From the NCBI RefSeq assembly GCF_000701905.1, contig NZ_KL370832.1, positions 161,357 to 225,356 of the forward strand: a DNA stretch of 64,000 nt, written 5' to 3'. The translations under genes were made by a program, and so were the position numbers. Source of the DNA: Proteiniclasticum ruminis DSM 24773 (lineage in GTDB: Bacteria > Bacillota > Clostridia > Clostridiales > Clostridiaceae). Below, one piece after another: positions 51,298 through 59,844 of this stretch. Position 1 is the first letter of the stretch, and the number at the start of each line of letters is the position of its first letter. A model generated the notes under the pieces. It ran no database searches. It was not told the DNA's origin and saw only the letters and a program-made list of their open reading frames with translations.

Positions 51298-52362
51298 ATG
51301 AAAAAGAAGTTATTAGCCATGATCATGAGTTTAACAATCGTTGCAAGTCTTGCAGCATGTGGACTGAAGGAGCCTGCTCCAGAAACACCAGAAACACCAG
51401 AAACACCGACTGAAGAGCCAGGCGAAGAGCCAGGTGAAGTAGAACCAGAAGTGACACTTGTGTACGCAGAAGTAAATCCGCTGGACACCATCGTTGGACA
51501 GACAGACCAGGCATTTGCTGACAAGGTTCATGAACTTTCCGGTGGAAAGATCAAGATCGAAATTCAGGCTTCAGGTGTTCTTGGATCCGAAAACGACGTA
51601 CTTGATGCAATGCTCGGCGGCGGAGGCACCATCGACATGTCCCGTATCTCCGCATTTGCGCTGACACCATACGGCGGACTGAAGTCCAAGCTTCTCTCCA
51701 TTCCTTACACTTTTGTAAGCAGAGACCATTTCTGGAACTTTGCTACATCTGATCTTGCACCAGAATTTCTTCTTGAGCCACAAGAAGCTGGAACAGGCGT
51801 AAGAGGACTTTTCTATGGAGAAGAAGGATTCCGTCATTTCTTCACAGTTGATCCTGTAAACTCCATCGAAGACCTGAAGGGAATGAAGCTCAGAGTATCC
51901 AATGACCCAGTTATGAACGGTATGGTCAACGGTCTTGGCGCTTCACCTACAGTAGTATCCTTCGGAGAACTGTATTCCGCACTTCAGACTGGTGTTGTAG
52001 ATGGAGCTGAGCAGCCTATCGCAAACTACAAGTCCAATGCATTCCCAGAAGTTGCTCCTAACCTGATTCTTGATGGACATACCCTTGGTGCAATCCAGGT
52101 TATCATCACAGACGAAGCATGGGACGGTCTTACCGAAGAACAGCAGAACATCCTGATGGAAGCTGGTAAGTATGCATCTGAATACAACAGAAAGATCTCC
52201 GCTGAAGCAGAGGCTAAAGTTCTGGATGAGCTGAAGGCTGCTGGCGTAAACGTTGTTGAAGTTACAGATATGGCTCCATGGCAGGCAGCTGTTAAGGACG
52301 TTGTTGAAGCTGAAACAAAGGACTTCAAAGAACTGTATCAGCAGATTCTTGATATGCAGTAA
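51298..52362 (+). CDS. TRAP transporter substrate-binding lipoprotein (DctP family), uronate cluster
   Basis: The 354-residue protein has a lipobox LAAC near residue 21, a Glu/Pro/Thr-rich linker and a DctP domain from ~50: ASGVLGSENDVLDAM, RGLFYGEEGFRHF, DLKGMKLRVSNDPVM with the arginine that binds the substrate carboxylate, and FGELYSALQTGVVDGAEQP. CAGGGGGAC precedes the ATG. It should capture a carboxylated sugar outside the cell for the DctQM channel encoded downstream; glucuronate or galacturonate is inferred from uxuA and uxaC nearby. Two stem-loops follow the gene. Confidence 0.9.
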   Translation: MKKKLLAMIMSLTIVASLAACGLKEPAPETPETPETPTEEPGEEPGEVEPEVTLVYAEVNPLDTIVGQTDQAFADKVHELSGGKIKIEIQASGVLGSENDVLDAMLGGGGTIDMSRISAFALTPYGGLKSKLLSIPYTFVSRDHFWNFATSDLAPEFLLEPQEAGTGVRGLFYGEEGFRHFFTVDPVNSIEDLKGMKLRVSNDPVMNGMVNGLGASPTVVSFGELYSALQTGVVDGAEQPIANYKSNAFPEVAPNLILDGHTLGAIQVIITDEAWDGLTEEQQNILMEAGKYASEYNRKISAEAEAKVLDELKAAGVNVVEVTDMAPWQAAVKDVVEAETKDFKELYQQILDMQ

Positions 52363-52382
52363 TCGTACAATCTAGGAACTGT

Positions 52383-52413
52383 ATGCTGGAAAAGAGATTC
52401 TCTTTTCCAGCAT
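52383..52413 (+). promoter_or_regulatory. First intercistronic stem-loop after dctP
   Basis: ATGCTGGAAAAGAG pairs with CTCTTTTCCAGCAT around a tiny loop, a very stable hairpin 20 bases after the dctP stop. It may protect the dctP message from 3' decay. Confidence 0.65.
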
Positions 52414-52422
52414 CTTGTAAAA

Positions 52423-52464
52423 GAAGTGCATAAGGAAAACCACCTTATGCACTCTTTCTTTTCT
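52423..52464 (+). terminator. Second, terminator-like stem-loop between dctP and dctQ
   Basis: AGTGCATAAGG at 52425-52435 pairs with CCTTATGCACT at 52443-52453 over a 7-base loop and is followed by CTTTCTTTTC. As the dctQ and dctM genes lie directly downstream it is probably a partial terminator that lowers their expression relative to dctP. Confidence 0.6.
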
Positions 52465-52491
52465 ATCACACATGAATCAAGGAGGATTCTT

Positions 52492-53019
52492 ATGCAAAAT
52501 AAAGTAGAGACCAAAAGCCAGATGTCATCGGTTTTTGAATCCATCTATAATTTTGTGCTGCTGGTATGTAAACTGCTGCTGGTAGCCGATATCCTCATCA
52601 CAACCATGGCGGTTGCCGGAAGATTTGTTCCATTTATTCCGGATCCAGCTTGGAGTGAAGAGGTGGTCTTAACACTCATGTCTTATATGGCAGTTCTTTC
52701 TGCAGCGCTGGCCATCCGTAGAAACGCACACATCCGAATGACAGCCTTTGACAAATATCTGTCTGAAAAAGCACTCATCGTTATGGATATTATTGCAGAC
52801 CTTTTTGTCTTCGCTTTCGCCATCGTGATGCTTGTGGTTGGATGGAACTATGCAATGAAAATAGGTTCCAAAGGAACCTATGTCAGCATGCCATGGCTGT
52901 CCAGATTCTGGATGTATTTCCCAATTCCATTGGCAGGCTTTGCTATGATCCTGTTCCTGTCCGAATCTTTAGTAGGACATTTTAAAAAGTTTTCATCATT
53001 AAAGGGGGCTAAATCATGA
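52492..53019 (+). CDS. TRAP transporter small permease (DctQ family)
   Basis: The 175-residue protein has four hydrophobic segments (about 17-45, 58-80, 96-120 and 140-160) and the DctQ-typical PAWSEEVVLTLMSYMAVL between the first two, followed by AALAIRRNAHIRM. It forms the membrane complex with DctM. AAGGAGG precedes ATG 52492, and its stop overlaps the dctM start as ATGA. Confidence 0.88.
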   Translation: MQNKVETKSQMSSVFESIYNFVLLVCKLLLVADILITTMAVAGRFVPFIPDPAWSEEVVLTLMSYMAVLSAALAIRRNAHIRMTAFDKYLSEKALIVMDIIADLFVFAFAIVMLVVGWNYAMKIGSKGTYVSMPWLSRFWMYFPIPLAGFAMILFLSESLVGHFKKFSSLKGAKS

Positions 53020-54308
53020 GTGCACAATCGATATCTATTTTAATACTCCTGGGCAGCTTCCTGCTTATGATTTTCTTGAGATTTCCCATTGCGTACGCAG
53101 TAGGACTTGCATCTATGTTCACACTATTATATGAAGGACTTCCACTGACCACCATCGCACAGCAGATGGTCAAAGGTATCAGCTCCTTCAGCCTTATGGC
53201 GGTGCCATTCTTCATCACCATGGGTGTTCTCATGGGATCAGGTGGTATTTCTGAGAGGCTCATCGCCCTGGCGAATGCCTGTGTAGGCTGGATGCGTGGA
53301 GGGCTTGCCATGGTAAACGTGGTAGCTTCATACTTCTTCGGTGGAATCTCTGGTTCTGCTGCAGCAGATACCGCTTCTCTTGGTAGTATCCTGATCCCTA
53401 TGATGGTGGATGAAGGATACGATGCGGACTTCTCCACAGCGGTGACCATCACCTCATCTGTGGAAGGACTACTGGTTCCTCCAAGCCATAACATGGTCAT
53501 CTATGCCACCACAGCTGGTGGAATCTCTGTAGGAAGTCTTTTCCTTGCAGGATATCTTCCAGGAGCGATCCTGGCAGTATCACTCATGATCATGTCTTAC
53601 ATCATTTCTGTGAAGAAAAACTATCCAAAGGGCGCGAAGTTCAGCCTGATGGTGCTCTTTAAGCAGATGCTCAGCTCATTCTGGGCTCTGGCAGCGGTTC
53701 TTATCGTTGTTGTAGGCGTTGTTGGTGGTGTGTTTACAGCCACAGAGTCTGCAGCCATTGCTGTTATCTATAGCCTTATAGTCTCTGTATTTATCTACAA
53801 GGGACTGGACTGGAAAGGCGTATGGAACTCATTGGGTGAGTGTGTGAATACACTGTCCATAGTACTGATTCTGATCGCTACTTCCAGTATTTTCGGATTT
53901 ATGCTTACCAGGCTTCACGTGCCACAGCTGGCGGCCAATGCCATCATCGGATTCACAAACAATCCGATCATTCTGGCGCTGCTTCTTAATGTGATCCTTC
54001 TGATTCTTGGTATGATCATGGATATGGCGCCAATCATTCTAATTGCGACACCAATCCTCCTGCCAATCGCAACATCCATCGGAATCGATCCAATTCAGTT
54101 TGGTATCATCATGGTGCTGAACTGCGGTATCGGTCTTCTGACACCACCGGTTGGTGCGGTGCTCTTCATTGGATCTGCTGTGAGTAAACAGCCTATGGAG
54201 AAGATTGTAAAGGCGACGCTGCCATTCTTCCTTATGATGATTGTGACACTTCTTGTGATCACCTTCGTACCTGCAGCGAGCTTGTGGCTCCCATCCTTAT
54301 TTAACTAG
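53016..54308 (+). CDS. TRAP transporter large permease (DctM family)
   Basis: The 430-residue protein has about twelve membrane segments and DctM motifs such as MAVPFFITMGVLMGSGG, YFFGGISGSAAADTASLG, MVDEGYDADFSTAVT, a loop reading VPPSHNMVIYATTAGG, and a late NCGIGLLTPPVGAVLF. It is the ion-coupled translocation channel of the tripartite importer. It overlaps dctQ by 4 bp and is separated by 2 bp from the following small gene. Confidence 0.92.
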   Translation: MSAQSISILILLGSFLLMIFLRFPIAYAVGLASMFTLLYEGLPLTTIAQQMVKGISSFSLMAVPFFITMGVLMGSGGISERLIALANACVGWMRGGLAMVNVVASYFFGGISGSAAADTASLGSILIPMMVDEGYDADFSTAVTITSSVEGLLVPPSHNMVIYATTAGGISVGSLFLAGYLPGAILAVSLMIMSYIISVKKNYPKGAKFSLMVLFKQMLSSFWALAAVLIVVVGVVGGVFTATESAAIAVIYSLIVSVFIYKGLDWKGVWNSLGECVNTLSIVLILIATSSIFGFMLTRLHVPQLAANAIIGFTNNPIILALLLNVILLILGMIMDMAPIILIATPILLPIATSIGIDPIQFGIIMVLNCGIGLLTPPVGAVLFIGSAVSKQPMEKIVKATLPFFLMMIVTLLVITFVPAASLWLPSLFN

Positions 54309-54310
54309 GA

Positions 54311-54787
54311 ATGGACATGAAATTTGAATTTCCTTATGAGACCAGAGCGAAGGATCTATGGAAGATTTCCATGTACAATATTTACCACTCCATGGCAGGC
54401 ATGGTGAATGTCATCTTCACCATGGCCATGATCCTTCTCAGTATCCGTTATTTCACTCAAGTGGATATGATCCTAAAGATTCTCCTTCTTCTTGGCCTAT
54501 CCATCTTCACAGTGGTACAGCCTGTTCTGATCTACTTGCGTGCGAAGAAGCAGGTGGAGGGTCTTCCGGAGGGCATGAAAATTGCGCTGGACGACAAAGG
54601 CATCCACGTGGAAAAGAATGGACAAAAGTCCATACTCCGATGGAGTAAAGTCCAAGGAATCAAACGGTATCCTTTTCTTCTGATCATCTTTGCATCAGGC
54701 GGACAAGGGTATATCCTCAGTAATGATACACTGGGAAAAGAAAAAGAGAATCTTTATAACTACGTTATACGCATGCATAAAAAATAA
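54311..54787 (+). CDS. YcxB-like membrane protein of unknown function
   Basis: The 158-residue protein has an N-terminal soluble stretch, two membrane segments (about 30-48 and 55-75) and a C-terminal domain of about 80 residues with ALDDKGIHVEKNGQKSILRW and VQGIKRYPFLLIIFASGGQG, which resembles the YcxB-like/PH-like C-terminal domain. Function is unknown. It starts 2 bp after dctM, or at a second ATG at 54317, and a terminator follows, so it is the last gene of the first TRAP operon. Confidence 0.6.
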   Translation: MDMKFEFPYETRAKDLWKISMYNIYHSMAGMVNVIFTMAMILLSIRYFTQVDMILKILLLLGLSIFTVVQPVLIYLRAKKQVEGLPEGMKIALDDKGIHVEKNGQKSILRWSKVQGIKRYPFLLIIFASGGQGYILSNDTLGKEKENLYNYVIRMHKK

Positions 54788-54794
54788 CTTCTCA

Positions 54795-54826
54795 TGAATG
54801 ACCACCTTTTAGGTGGTCATTTCTAT
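54795..54826 (+). terminator. Terminator of the first TRAP operon
   Basis: AATGACCACC pairs with GGTGGTCATT over a TTTTA loop and is followed by TCTATTAATT. Confidence 0.8.
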
Positions 54827-54868
54827 TAATTTATTAACTTAACAGTGGGGTAAACCCATTCAAAACTA

Positions 54869-54877
54869 TGGTAAAAT
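54869..54877 (+). promoter_or_regulatory. Candidate extended -10 for the second GntR gene
   Basis: TGGTAAAAT is an extended -10 element about 35 bases before the TTG start at 54913. No good -35 box is visible 17 bases upstream. Confidence 0.35.
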
Positions 54878-54912
54878 ATAGTAAATATTTCGTATTATAA
54901 GGAGCGAGTGAA

Positions 54913-55560
54913 TTGAGTAGGAGTAGTCTAAGTGACATGGCATATGATCAAATAAAAAGAAAGATTATTTATGGACATTACCCACCTAATGAAATGATAA
55001 GTGAAAGTATAATATGTGAGGAAATTAATAGTTCAAGAACACCAGTAAGAGAAGCCATTAATAAGTTAGAGCAGGATAACTTGGTAAAAGTAGTATATAA
55101 AAAAGGAATAATGGTCAAGGATATCACATTAAATGATATCAAGTTGATTTTCGAAACACGTTTATTAATTGAGCCCTATGCAGTTCGAAATTATGGTGTA
55201 AATCTTGATAAGGAGTATTTAAAAATATTATGGGAAAGGATGCAGCATTTTGAGTCTCGTGAGCAATCGTACAAGATTGATGATGAACTTCATATGTATC
55301 TTGTACATCAAACTGGCAATGTTTATCTCATTAATACTATGAGAGCTATTTATGATCATAATATGAGACTCCGTATTCTAGCCGGTGAGAAAGTAAATGC
55401 CAGGATGGAAAGTACTGAGATTGAGCATCGTGAGATATTTAACTCATTGTTCAAAGGAGACTTTGAAGCTGCTGCAACGTATCTTACAATACATTTGGAA
55501 AAATCTAGAGAAGCAAGCTATAAAATGATGTTAAGTGAATATAATTTAAATCTTAGATAA
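54913..55560 (+). CDS. GntR family regulator, FadR type, of the second TRAP cluster
   Basis: The 215-residue protein has a GntR winged helix (1-70; MISESIICEEINSSRTPVREA) and an FCD domain (80-205) with ETRLLIEPYA, the DDELHMYLVHQT effector/metal motif and EIEHREIF. The TTG start is supported by AAGGAGCGAG just upstream. Codons end mostly in A or T and the region is more AT-rich than the TRAP operon before it, as are the next four genes. It probably controls them through the shared TGTATACA palindromes at 55752 and 58735. Confidence 0.85.
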   Translation: MSRSSLSDMAYDQIKRKIIYGHYPPNEMISESIICEEINSSRTPVREAINKLEQDNLVKVVYKKGIMVKDITLNDIKLIFETRLLIEPYAVRNYGVNLDKEYLKILWERMQHFESREQSYKIDDELHMYLVHQTGNVYLINTMRAIYDHNMRLRILAGEKVNARMESTEIEHREIFNSLFKGDFEAAATYLTIHLEKSREASYKMMLSEYNLNLR

Positions 55561-55721
55561 AAAAATATCTATTTAAGTTTTAACAAATTAATTGGTGAAC
55601 ATTTAATGGTTAAATTAGTTTTCTAGAATACTAATTAGTTTTCAGAATTTAAGAGGTAATTGAATAAAAGGCATAAGAAATCTAACAAATTCTTATTTTT
55701 GACAAGATGTTGGAATTTGCA

Positions 55722-55763
55722 TTGACAACGGTTTCTATATGCATTACTATTCATGTATACAAG
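55722..55763 (+). promoter_or_regulatory. Promoter and GntR operator of the second TRAP operon
   Basis: TTGACA at 55722-55727 is exactly 17 bases from TACTAT at 55745-55750. Right after it CATGTATACAAG (55752-55763) contains the perfect 8-base palindrome TGTATACA. The identical 12-mer occurs at 58735-58746, so it is very likely the operator of the GntR protein at 54913. Confidence 0.7.
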
Positions 55764-55820
55764 ACGGATACTTCAAATAAACAAGACTTGAAGGCCGTAC
55801 TATATTTTAGGGGGATAAAA

Positions 55821-56882
55821 ATGAAAAAAGTACTTTCAATTGTTGTAGCAACTATGTTAGCTCTCTCAGTTGCTGCTTGCGGCGCTAAGGAGGAGGCTCC
55901 TGAAACACCAGGAACTGAAAACCCAGGAACTGAAACACCTGTTGACTCAGGTGATGTTGTTGAAGTCCAAATCGGATTTGAGAACTCAATGTCAGAACCA
56001 ATTGGACAAGCACTGCAAAAGTGGGCAGATCTAGTGGAAGAACAAGGCGACGGAAGCATGAAAATTGTCCTTTATCCAGACAGTCAGCTTGGGAGTAAGA
56101 ATGAACTCATTGACTCCATGCTTCTAGGTGAACCAGTAATGACATTAGCAGATGGAGCTTTTTATGCTGATTATGGTGTAAAGGATTTCGGTATTCTTTT
56201 TGGACCTTTCCTATTTGATAATTGGGAACAAGCTTGGACACTGACTGAAAGTGACTGGTATAAGGGACAATCAGATCTGCTTGAAGAGAAGGGACTCAAG
56301 ATCATTACTTCAAACTGGAAGTACGGAGATCGTCATACTATGACAACAACTCCAGTAAAAGGACCTGAAGATCTAAAGGGGTTAAAGGTTCGTGTGCCAT
56401 CGAATCAAATTCAAACCGAAGGTTTTAATGCTATGGGAGCAACAGCAGTTGGTCTTCCACTAGGCGATACATATGAAGCATTAACAACTGGTACCATAAC
56501 TGGTGTTGAAAACCCTCTCGCTACACTTTATGGAAGAAAATTCCAGGAAGTTGCAAAATACCTGATTCTGGATGCTCATGTGAAGAACTTTACTACTTGG
56601 GTTACTGGAACCATGTTCTTTGACGGATTATCAGCAGAACAGCAAGAACTATTAGTTTCTACTGGTAAAGAAGCAGGATTCTACAACAACGGATTGGTAG
56701 ATGAAGCTGAAGCAGATTATCTCCAGAAGTTTAAGGATGAGGGAGTAACTGTGACAGAGGTAGATGATGCTACACAAGCTGCATTTAAGCAGTCAGCAAT
56801 GTCTTTCTATGATCTTGGATCTACCTTCGGGTGGTCTGATGGACTTTATGAGACAGTTAGAAAGGCTATGGGCGCAGAATAA
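55821..56882 (+). CDS. TRAP transporter substrate-binding lipoprotein (DctP family), second system
   Basis: The 353-residue protein has the lipobox VAAC near residue 20, a Glu/Thr/Pro linker and a DctP domain from ~45: ALQKWADLVEEQGDGSMKI, PDSQLGSKNELIDSM, the LKGLKVRVPSNQIQ strand with the carboxylate-binding arginine, and YEALTTGTITGVENP. AGGGGGAT precedes ATG 55821. It differs strongly from the first DctP in this window. With a galactonate-type dehydrogenase at the end of the same run, an aldonate or uronate is the likely ligand. Confidence 0.9.
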   Translation: MKKVLSIVVATMLALSVAACGAKEEAPETPGTENPGTETPVDSGDVVEVQIGFENSMSEPIGQALQKWADLVEEQGDGSMKIVLYPDSQLGSKNELIDSMLLGEPVMTLADGAFYADYGVKDFGILFGPFLFDNWEQAWTLTESDWYKGQSDLLEEKGLKIITSNWKYGDRHTMTTTPVKGPEDLKGLKVRVPSNQIQTEGFNAMGATAVGLPLGDTYEALTTGTITGVENPLATLYGRKFQEVAKYLILDAHVKNFTTWVTGTMFFDGLSAEQQELLVSTGKEAGFYNNGLVDEAEADYLQKFKDEGVTVTEVDDATQAAFKQSAMSFYDLGSTFGWSDGLYETVRKAMGAE

Positions 56883-56906
56883 TTAATAAAGAGAGTTGGT
56901 GTAAAA

Positions 56907-57410
56907 TTGGACAAGAAAAATGTTGGATTAAATTGGTTGCTCAACATTGATTTGATTGTTGCAGGAGTTTCCTTAGCAATACTTGTATCTATTACACTAC
57001 TAGGCGCGCTTTCCAGATACTTTTTAAATAATCCATTCACCTGGATGGAGGAGCTTCAGCTCCTCCTAGAGGTATGGGTTGTTTTTTTAGGCGCTGGTTA
57101 CGCATTTAGAGTTGGTGGACATGTAGCAATCGAACTTCTCGTTGATGCATTACCGGAGAAGATGCAGAAAGTAATGGAAATTATCATTGCTGCTGTAGTC
57201 TTAGTTACAATGGGTTACTTACTATATCAAAGCTTTGGATATTTTCAACTTTTCGAAAGAAGTGGTAGAACTACTAGTATTATGCAAATACCGTATACGT
57301 TTATATATGGAATAGTTCCTATCTCTTGTATTAATATCATTCTTAGTTTTGTTTACGTTTTTGTTAAGAAGCTAAGAGGAATAGATATTACGAAAGGAGT
57401 TGAAATGTAA
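56907..57410 (+). CDS. TRAP transporter small permease (DctQ family), second system
   Basis: The 167-residue protein has four hydrophobic segments and the DctQ pattern NPFTWMEELQLLLEVWVVFLG between the first two, then YAFRVGGHVAIELL. The start is TTG 56907, with only a weak GAGAG upstream. Its stop codon TAA shares one base with the ATG of dctM, so the two are translated together. Confidence 0.86.
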   Translation: MDKKNVGLNWLLNIDLIVAGVSLAILVSITLLGALSRYFLNNPFTWMEELQLLLEVWVVFLGAGYAFRVGGHVAIELLVDALPEKMQKVMEIIIAAVVLVTMGYLLYQSFGYFQLFERSGRTTSIMQIPYTFIYGIVPISCINIILSFVYVFVKKLRGIDITKGVEM

Positions 57411-58693
57411 TGGATTTAGTCTTAGTGATCTTTGTCTTACTGCTTGTACTTCTGTTTTTGAAAGTTCCAGTATATATTGCTATTTTAGGATCATCTTTAG
57501 TATATTTCTTTCTCACACCAGGAGTAAACAGTATTGTATTTGCCCAACAAGCTATAGGTGGAACTGAGAGTATTTCATTGTTGGCAGTCCCTTTCTTTGT
57601 TTTGCTAGGATCCTTGATGAACTACAGTGGTGTTACATCCAGAATATTTGATTTCGCAGCAATGTTAACCGGAAGAATGAAGGGTGGTCTTGGACATGTT
57701 AATGTGCTTTTGTCTACTCTTATGGGAGGCCTTTCAGGGTCGAACTTAGCTGATGCAGCTATGCAATCAAAGATGCTGGTGCCTGAAATGGAGAAAAAAG
57801 GCTTTTCGAAACCATTTTCTTCCGTTGTAACTGCGACTTCATCTATGATTACACCCCTTATTCCTCCTGGAATTGCTATGATTCTTTATGGAAGTATTGC
57901 CAATGTATCTATTGGAAAGTTGTTTGTCTCAGGAATAGGGATAGGTGGACTTCTTTGTATTGCGTTAATGGGACTTGTAGCTGTCATTTCCAACAAACGG
58001 AATTATCCAAGAATACGGGAACACCGTTTAGGGATAAATGAATTTATAAATGGTGCAAAGCCAGCAATAATTCCATTGATGATTCCGATTGTTATTATCG
58101 GAGCTATTCGAGCAGGTATTGTAACTGCAACTGAAGCCGGATCCTTAGCTGTATTCTTAGCTATCATTCTCGGGATATTCTATAAAGAACTGGATATGAA
58201 GGCTATGATGAAATCGATCAAAGAAACTGTTGTATCTACATCAGGAATTATGCTGATCGTGGCAGCGGCATCTGTTTTCTCATGGATTTTAACAAAAGAA
58301 CGAATTCCGCAACAACTTGCAGAGTGGTTGATTGCAACAATAAATAATAAATATATTTTTCTGTTTGTTGTTAATATTTTCCTGTTGATTGTAGGTATGT
58401 TTATTGAAGGAAATGCATCTATGATTATTCTAGTTCCGCTACTTGCACCTATTGCAGCAGCCTTTGGCATCAATGAGATTCATTTTGCAATGATGTATAT
58501 ATTTAACAATGCTATTGGAGCACTTTCACCACCAATGGGTACTTTGATGTTTGTAACATGTGGTATTACTGGTTGCAAGACGAAAGATTTTATCAAAGAA
58601 GCTGTTCCGTTTTATATACTGCTAGGAGTAGTGTTATTTATTATTACATATATCCCGTTTTTCTCTACTGCACTAGTAAATCTGCTTTATTAA
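57410..58693 (+). CDS. TRAP transporter large permease (DctM family), second system
   Basis: The 427-residue protein has about twelve membrane segments and the DctM features LLAVPFFVLLGSLMNYSGV, STLMGGLSGSNLADAAM, ATSSMITPLIPPGIAMILYG and NNAIGALSPPMGTLMF. Codon use is AT-rich like its neighbours. It completes the second tripartite importer and is followed by a terminator and an operator-like palindrome. Confidence 0.92.
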   Translation: MDLVLVIFVLLLVLLFLKVPVYIAILGSSLVYFFLTPGVNSIVFAQQAIGGTESISLLAVPFFVLLGSLMNYSGVTSRIFDFAAMLTGRMKGGLGHVNVLLSTLMGGLSGSNLADAAMQSKMLVPEMEKKGFSKPFSSVVTATSSMITPLIPPGIAMILYGSIANVSIGKLFVSGIGIGGLLCIALMGLVAVISNKRNYPRIREHRLGINEFINGAKPAIIPLMIPIVIIGAIRAGIVTATEAGSLAVFLAIILGIFYKELDMKAMMKSIKETVVSTSGIMLIVAAASVFSWILTKERIPQQLAEWLIATINNKYIFLFVVNIFLLIVGMFIEGNASMIILVPLLAPIAAAFGINEIHFAMMYIFNNAIGALSPPMGTLMFVTCGITGCKTKDFIKEAVPFYILLGVVLFIITYIPFFSTALVNLLY

Positions 58694-58727
58694 ATAAAAA
58701 GGGATGAGTATTCTTCCCTTTTTATTT
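58692..58727 (+). terminator. Terminator after the second TRAP operon
   Basis: AAATAAAAAGGGA at 58692-58704 pairs with TCCCTTTTTATTT at 58715-58727 over a 10-base loop. The A- and T-rich arms could serve both strands. Confidence 0.75.
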
Positions 58728-58734
58728 AGAACAA

Positions 58735-58746
58735 CATGTATACAAG
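58735..58746 (+). promoter_or_regulatory. Second copy of the GntR operator, before the dehydrogenase gene
   Basis: CATGTATACAAG with the perfect palindrome TGTATACA is identical to the site at 55752-55763. It lies 25 bases before the dehydrogenase ATG, just after a terminator, as expected for a separately controlled gene of the same regulon. Confidence 0.6.
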
Positions 58747-58771
58747 AAAAATACAAGAGAGGATGTAAATA

Positions 58772-59788
58772 ATGGAAGCTATTTTTATAAACGAACCTGG
58801 AACTGTTGAAATTAAAAGTATCAATAAACCAAAGCCTGGTAAAGGAGAAGCTCTCCTAAAAATCCTTTATGGGGGGATATGTGGTAGTGATCTAGGATCA
58901 TATAAAGGTACATTTGCCTATTTCGAATATCCAAGAACACCGGGGCATGAATTATCTGCGGAAATCATCGAAGTGGACAATAATGATTATGGCTTTAAGC
59001 CTGGGATGCTTGTAACGATGAATCCATACTTTAATTGTGGCAAGTGCTACTCTTGTCAGAGAGGATTAGTTAATGCTTGTACTACCAATCAGACCATGGG
59101 AGTACAAAGAGAAGGGGGATTTTCTGAATATATTACAATGCCGATAGAACGGTTGGTAGATGGGAAAAATCTTTCGCCAAAATCGCTTGCACTTATCGAA
59201 CCATTTTGTATTAGTTATCACGGTGTAAAAAGAGCAAATATTTCTGATAAAGACACAGTACTTATCGTGGGTGCGGGTACAATTGGAATTCTTGCAGCTG
59301 TAGCTGCTAAAGCTAAGGGAGCGAAGGTTTATATCGCAGATGTGGCTGAGCAAAAACTCAGCTATGCGCTTGGTTTTGGGGTAGATGGAACGATTCTAAA
59401 CGACAGCCCGGAAAGCTTTGAGAAAAAAGTATTAGAAGCAACAAACGGAAATGGATTTGATGTTACAATTGAAGCAGTTGGGTTACCATCAACTTTCCAG
59501 AATTGTATTGATGCTGCAAGTTTTGGTGGGAGAGTTGTTCTTATAGGTGTAGGCAAGAAAAACCTTGACTTTAATTTTACTATAATTCAAAAGAAGGAAC
59601 TTAATGTTTATGGTTCAAGAAACGCTTTAACCTCAGATTTTGTAGAGTTAATAGATATTGTAAACTCAGGTCAGATTGATTTAGAGAGAGTTATTACTAA
59701 TATATATAAGTTTAGTGATGCGAGTAAAGCGTTTGAAGATTTTAGTAATAATGCTTCATCAATGCTGAAGGTTTTGATCGAATTTTAA
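58772..59788 (+). CDS. Zinc-dependent medium-chain dehydrogenase, LgoD-like (L-galactonate 5-dehydrogenase-like)
   Basis: The 338-residue protein has the catalytic zinc site GGICGSD, PGHEL, the structural zinc cysteines CGKCYSCQRGLVNAC near residue 90, and an NAD site VGAGTIGILAA near 166. It shares with E. coli LgoD the segments GVQREGGFSEY, ALIEPFCIS and GSRNALTSDF. LgoD oxidises L-galactonate to D-tagaturonate, which would feed directly into uxaE and uxaB next door. Related idonate or gulonate dehydrogenases are alternatives. The gene is AT-rich and begins after a GntR operator. Confidence 0.8.
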   Translation: MEAIFINEPGTVEIKSINKPKPGKGEALLKILYGGICGSDLGSYKGTFAYFEYPRTPGHELSAEIIEVDNNDYGFKPGMLVTMNPYFNCGKCYSCQRGLVNACTTNQTMGVQREGGFSEYITMPIERLVDGKNLSPKSLALIEPFCISYHGVKRANISDKDTVLIVGAGTIGILAAVAAKAKGAKVYIADVAEQKLSYALGFGVDGTILNDSPESFEKKVLEATNGNGFDVTIEAVGLPSTFQNCIDAASFGGRVVLIGVGKKNLDFNFTIIQKKELNVYGSRNALTSDFVELIDIVNSGQIDLERVITNIYKFSDASKAFEDFSNNASSMLKVLIEF

Positions 59789-59793
59789 TAAGT

Positions 59794-59826
59794 AAAGCCT
59801 CTGAAAAATTTCAGAGGCTGATTTAA
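59794..59826. terminator. Bidirectional terminator between the dehydrogenase and uxaE
   Basis: AGCCTCTGA at 59796-59804 pairs with TCAGAGGCT at 59811-59819. Flanking A- and T-rich sequence on both sides lets it stop the plus-strand dehydrogenase and the minus-strand uxaE transcripts, which converge here. Confidence 0.8.
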
Positions 59827-59844
59827 ATGACTACTTATTTGAAA

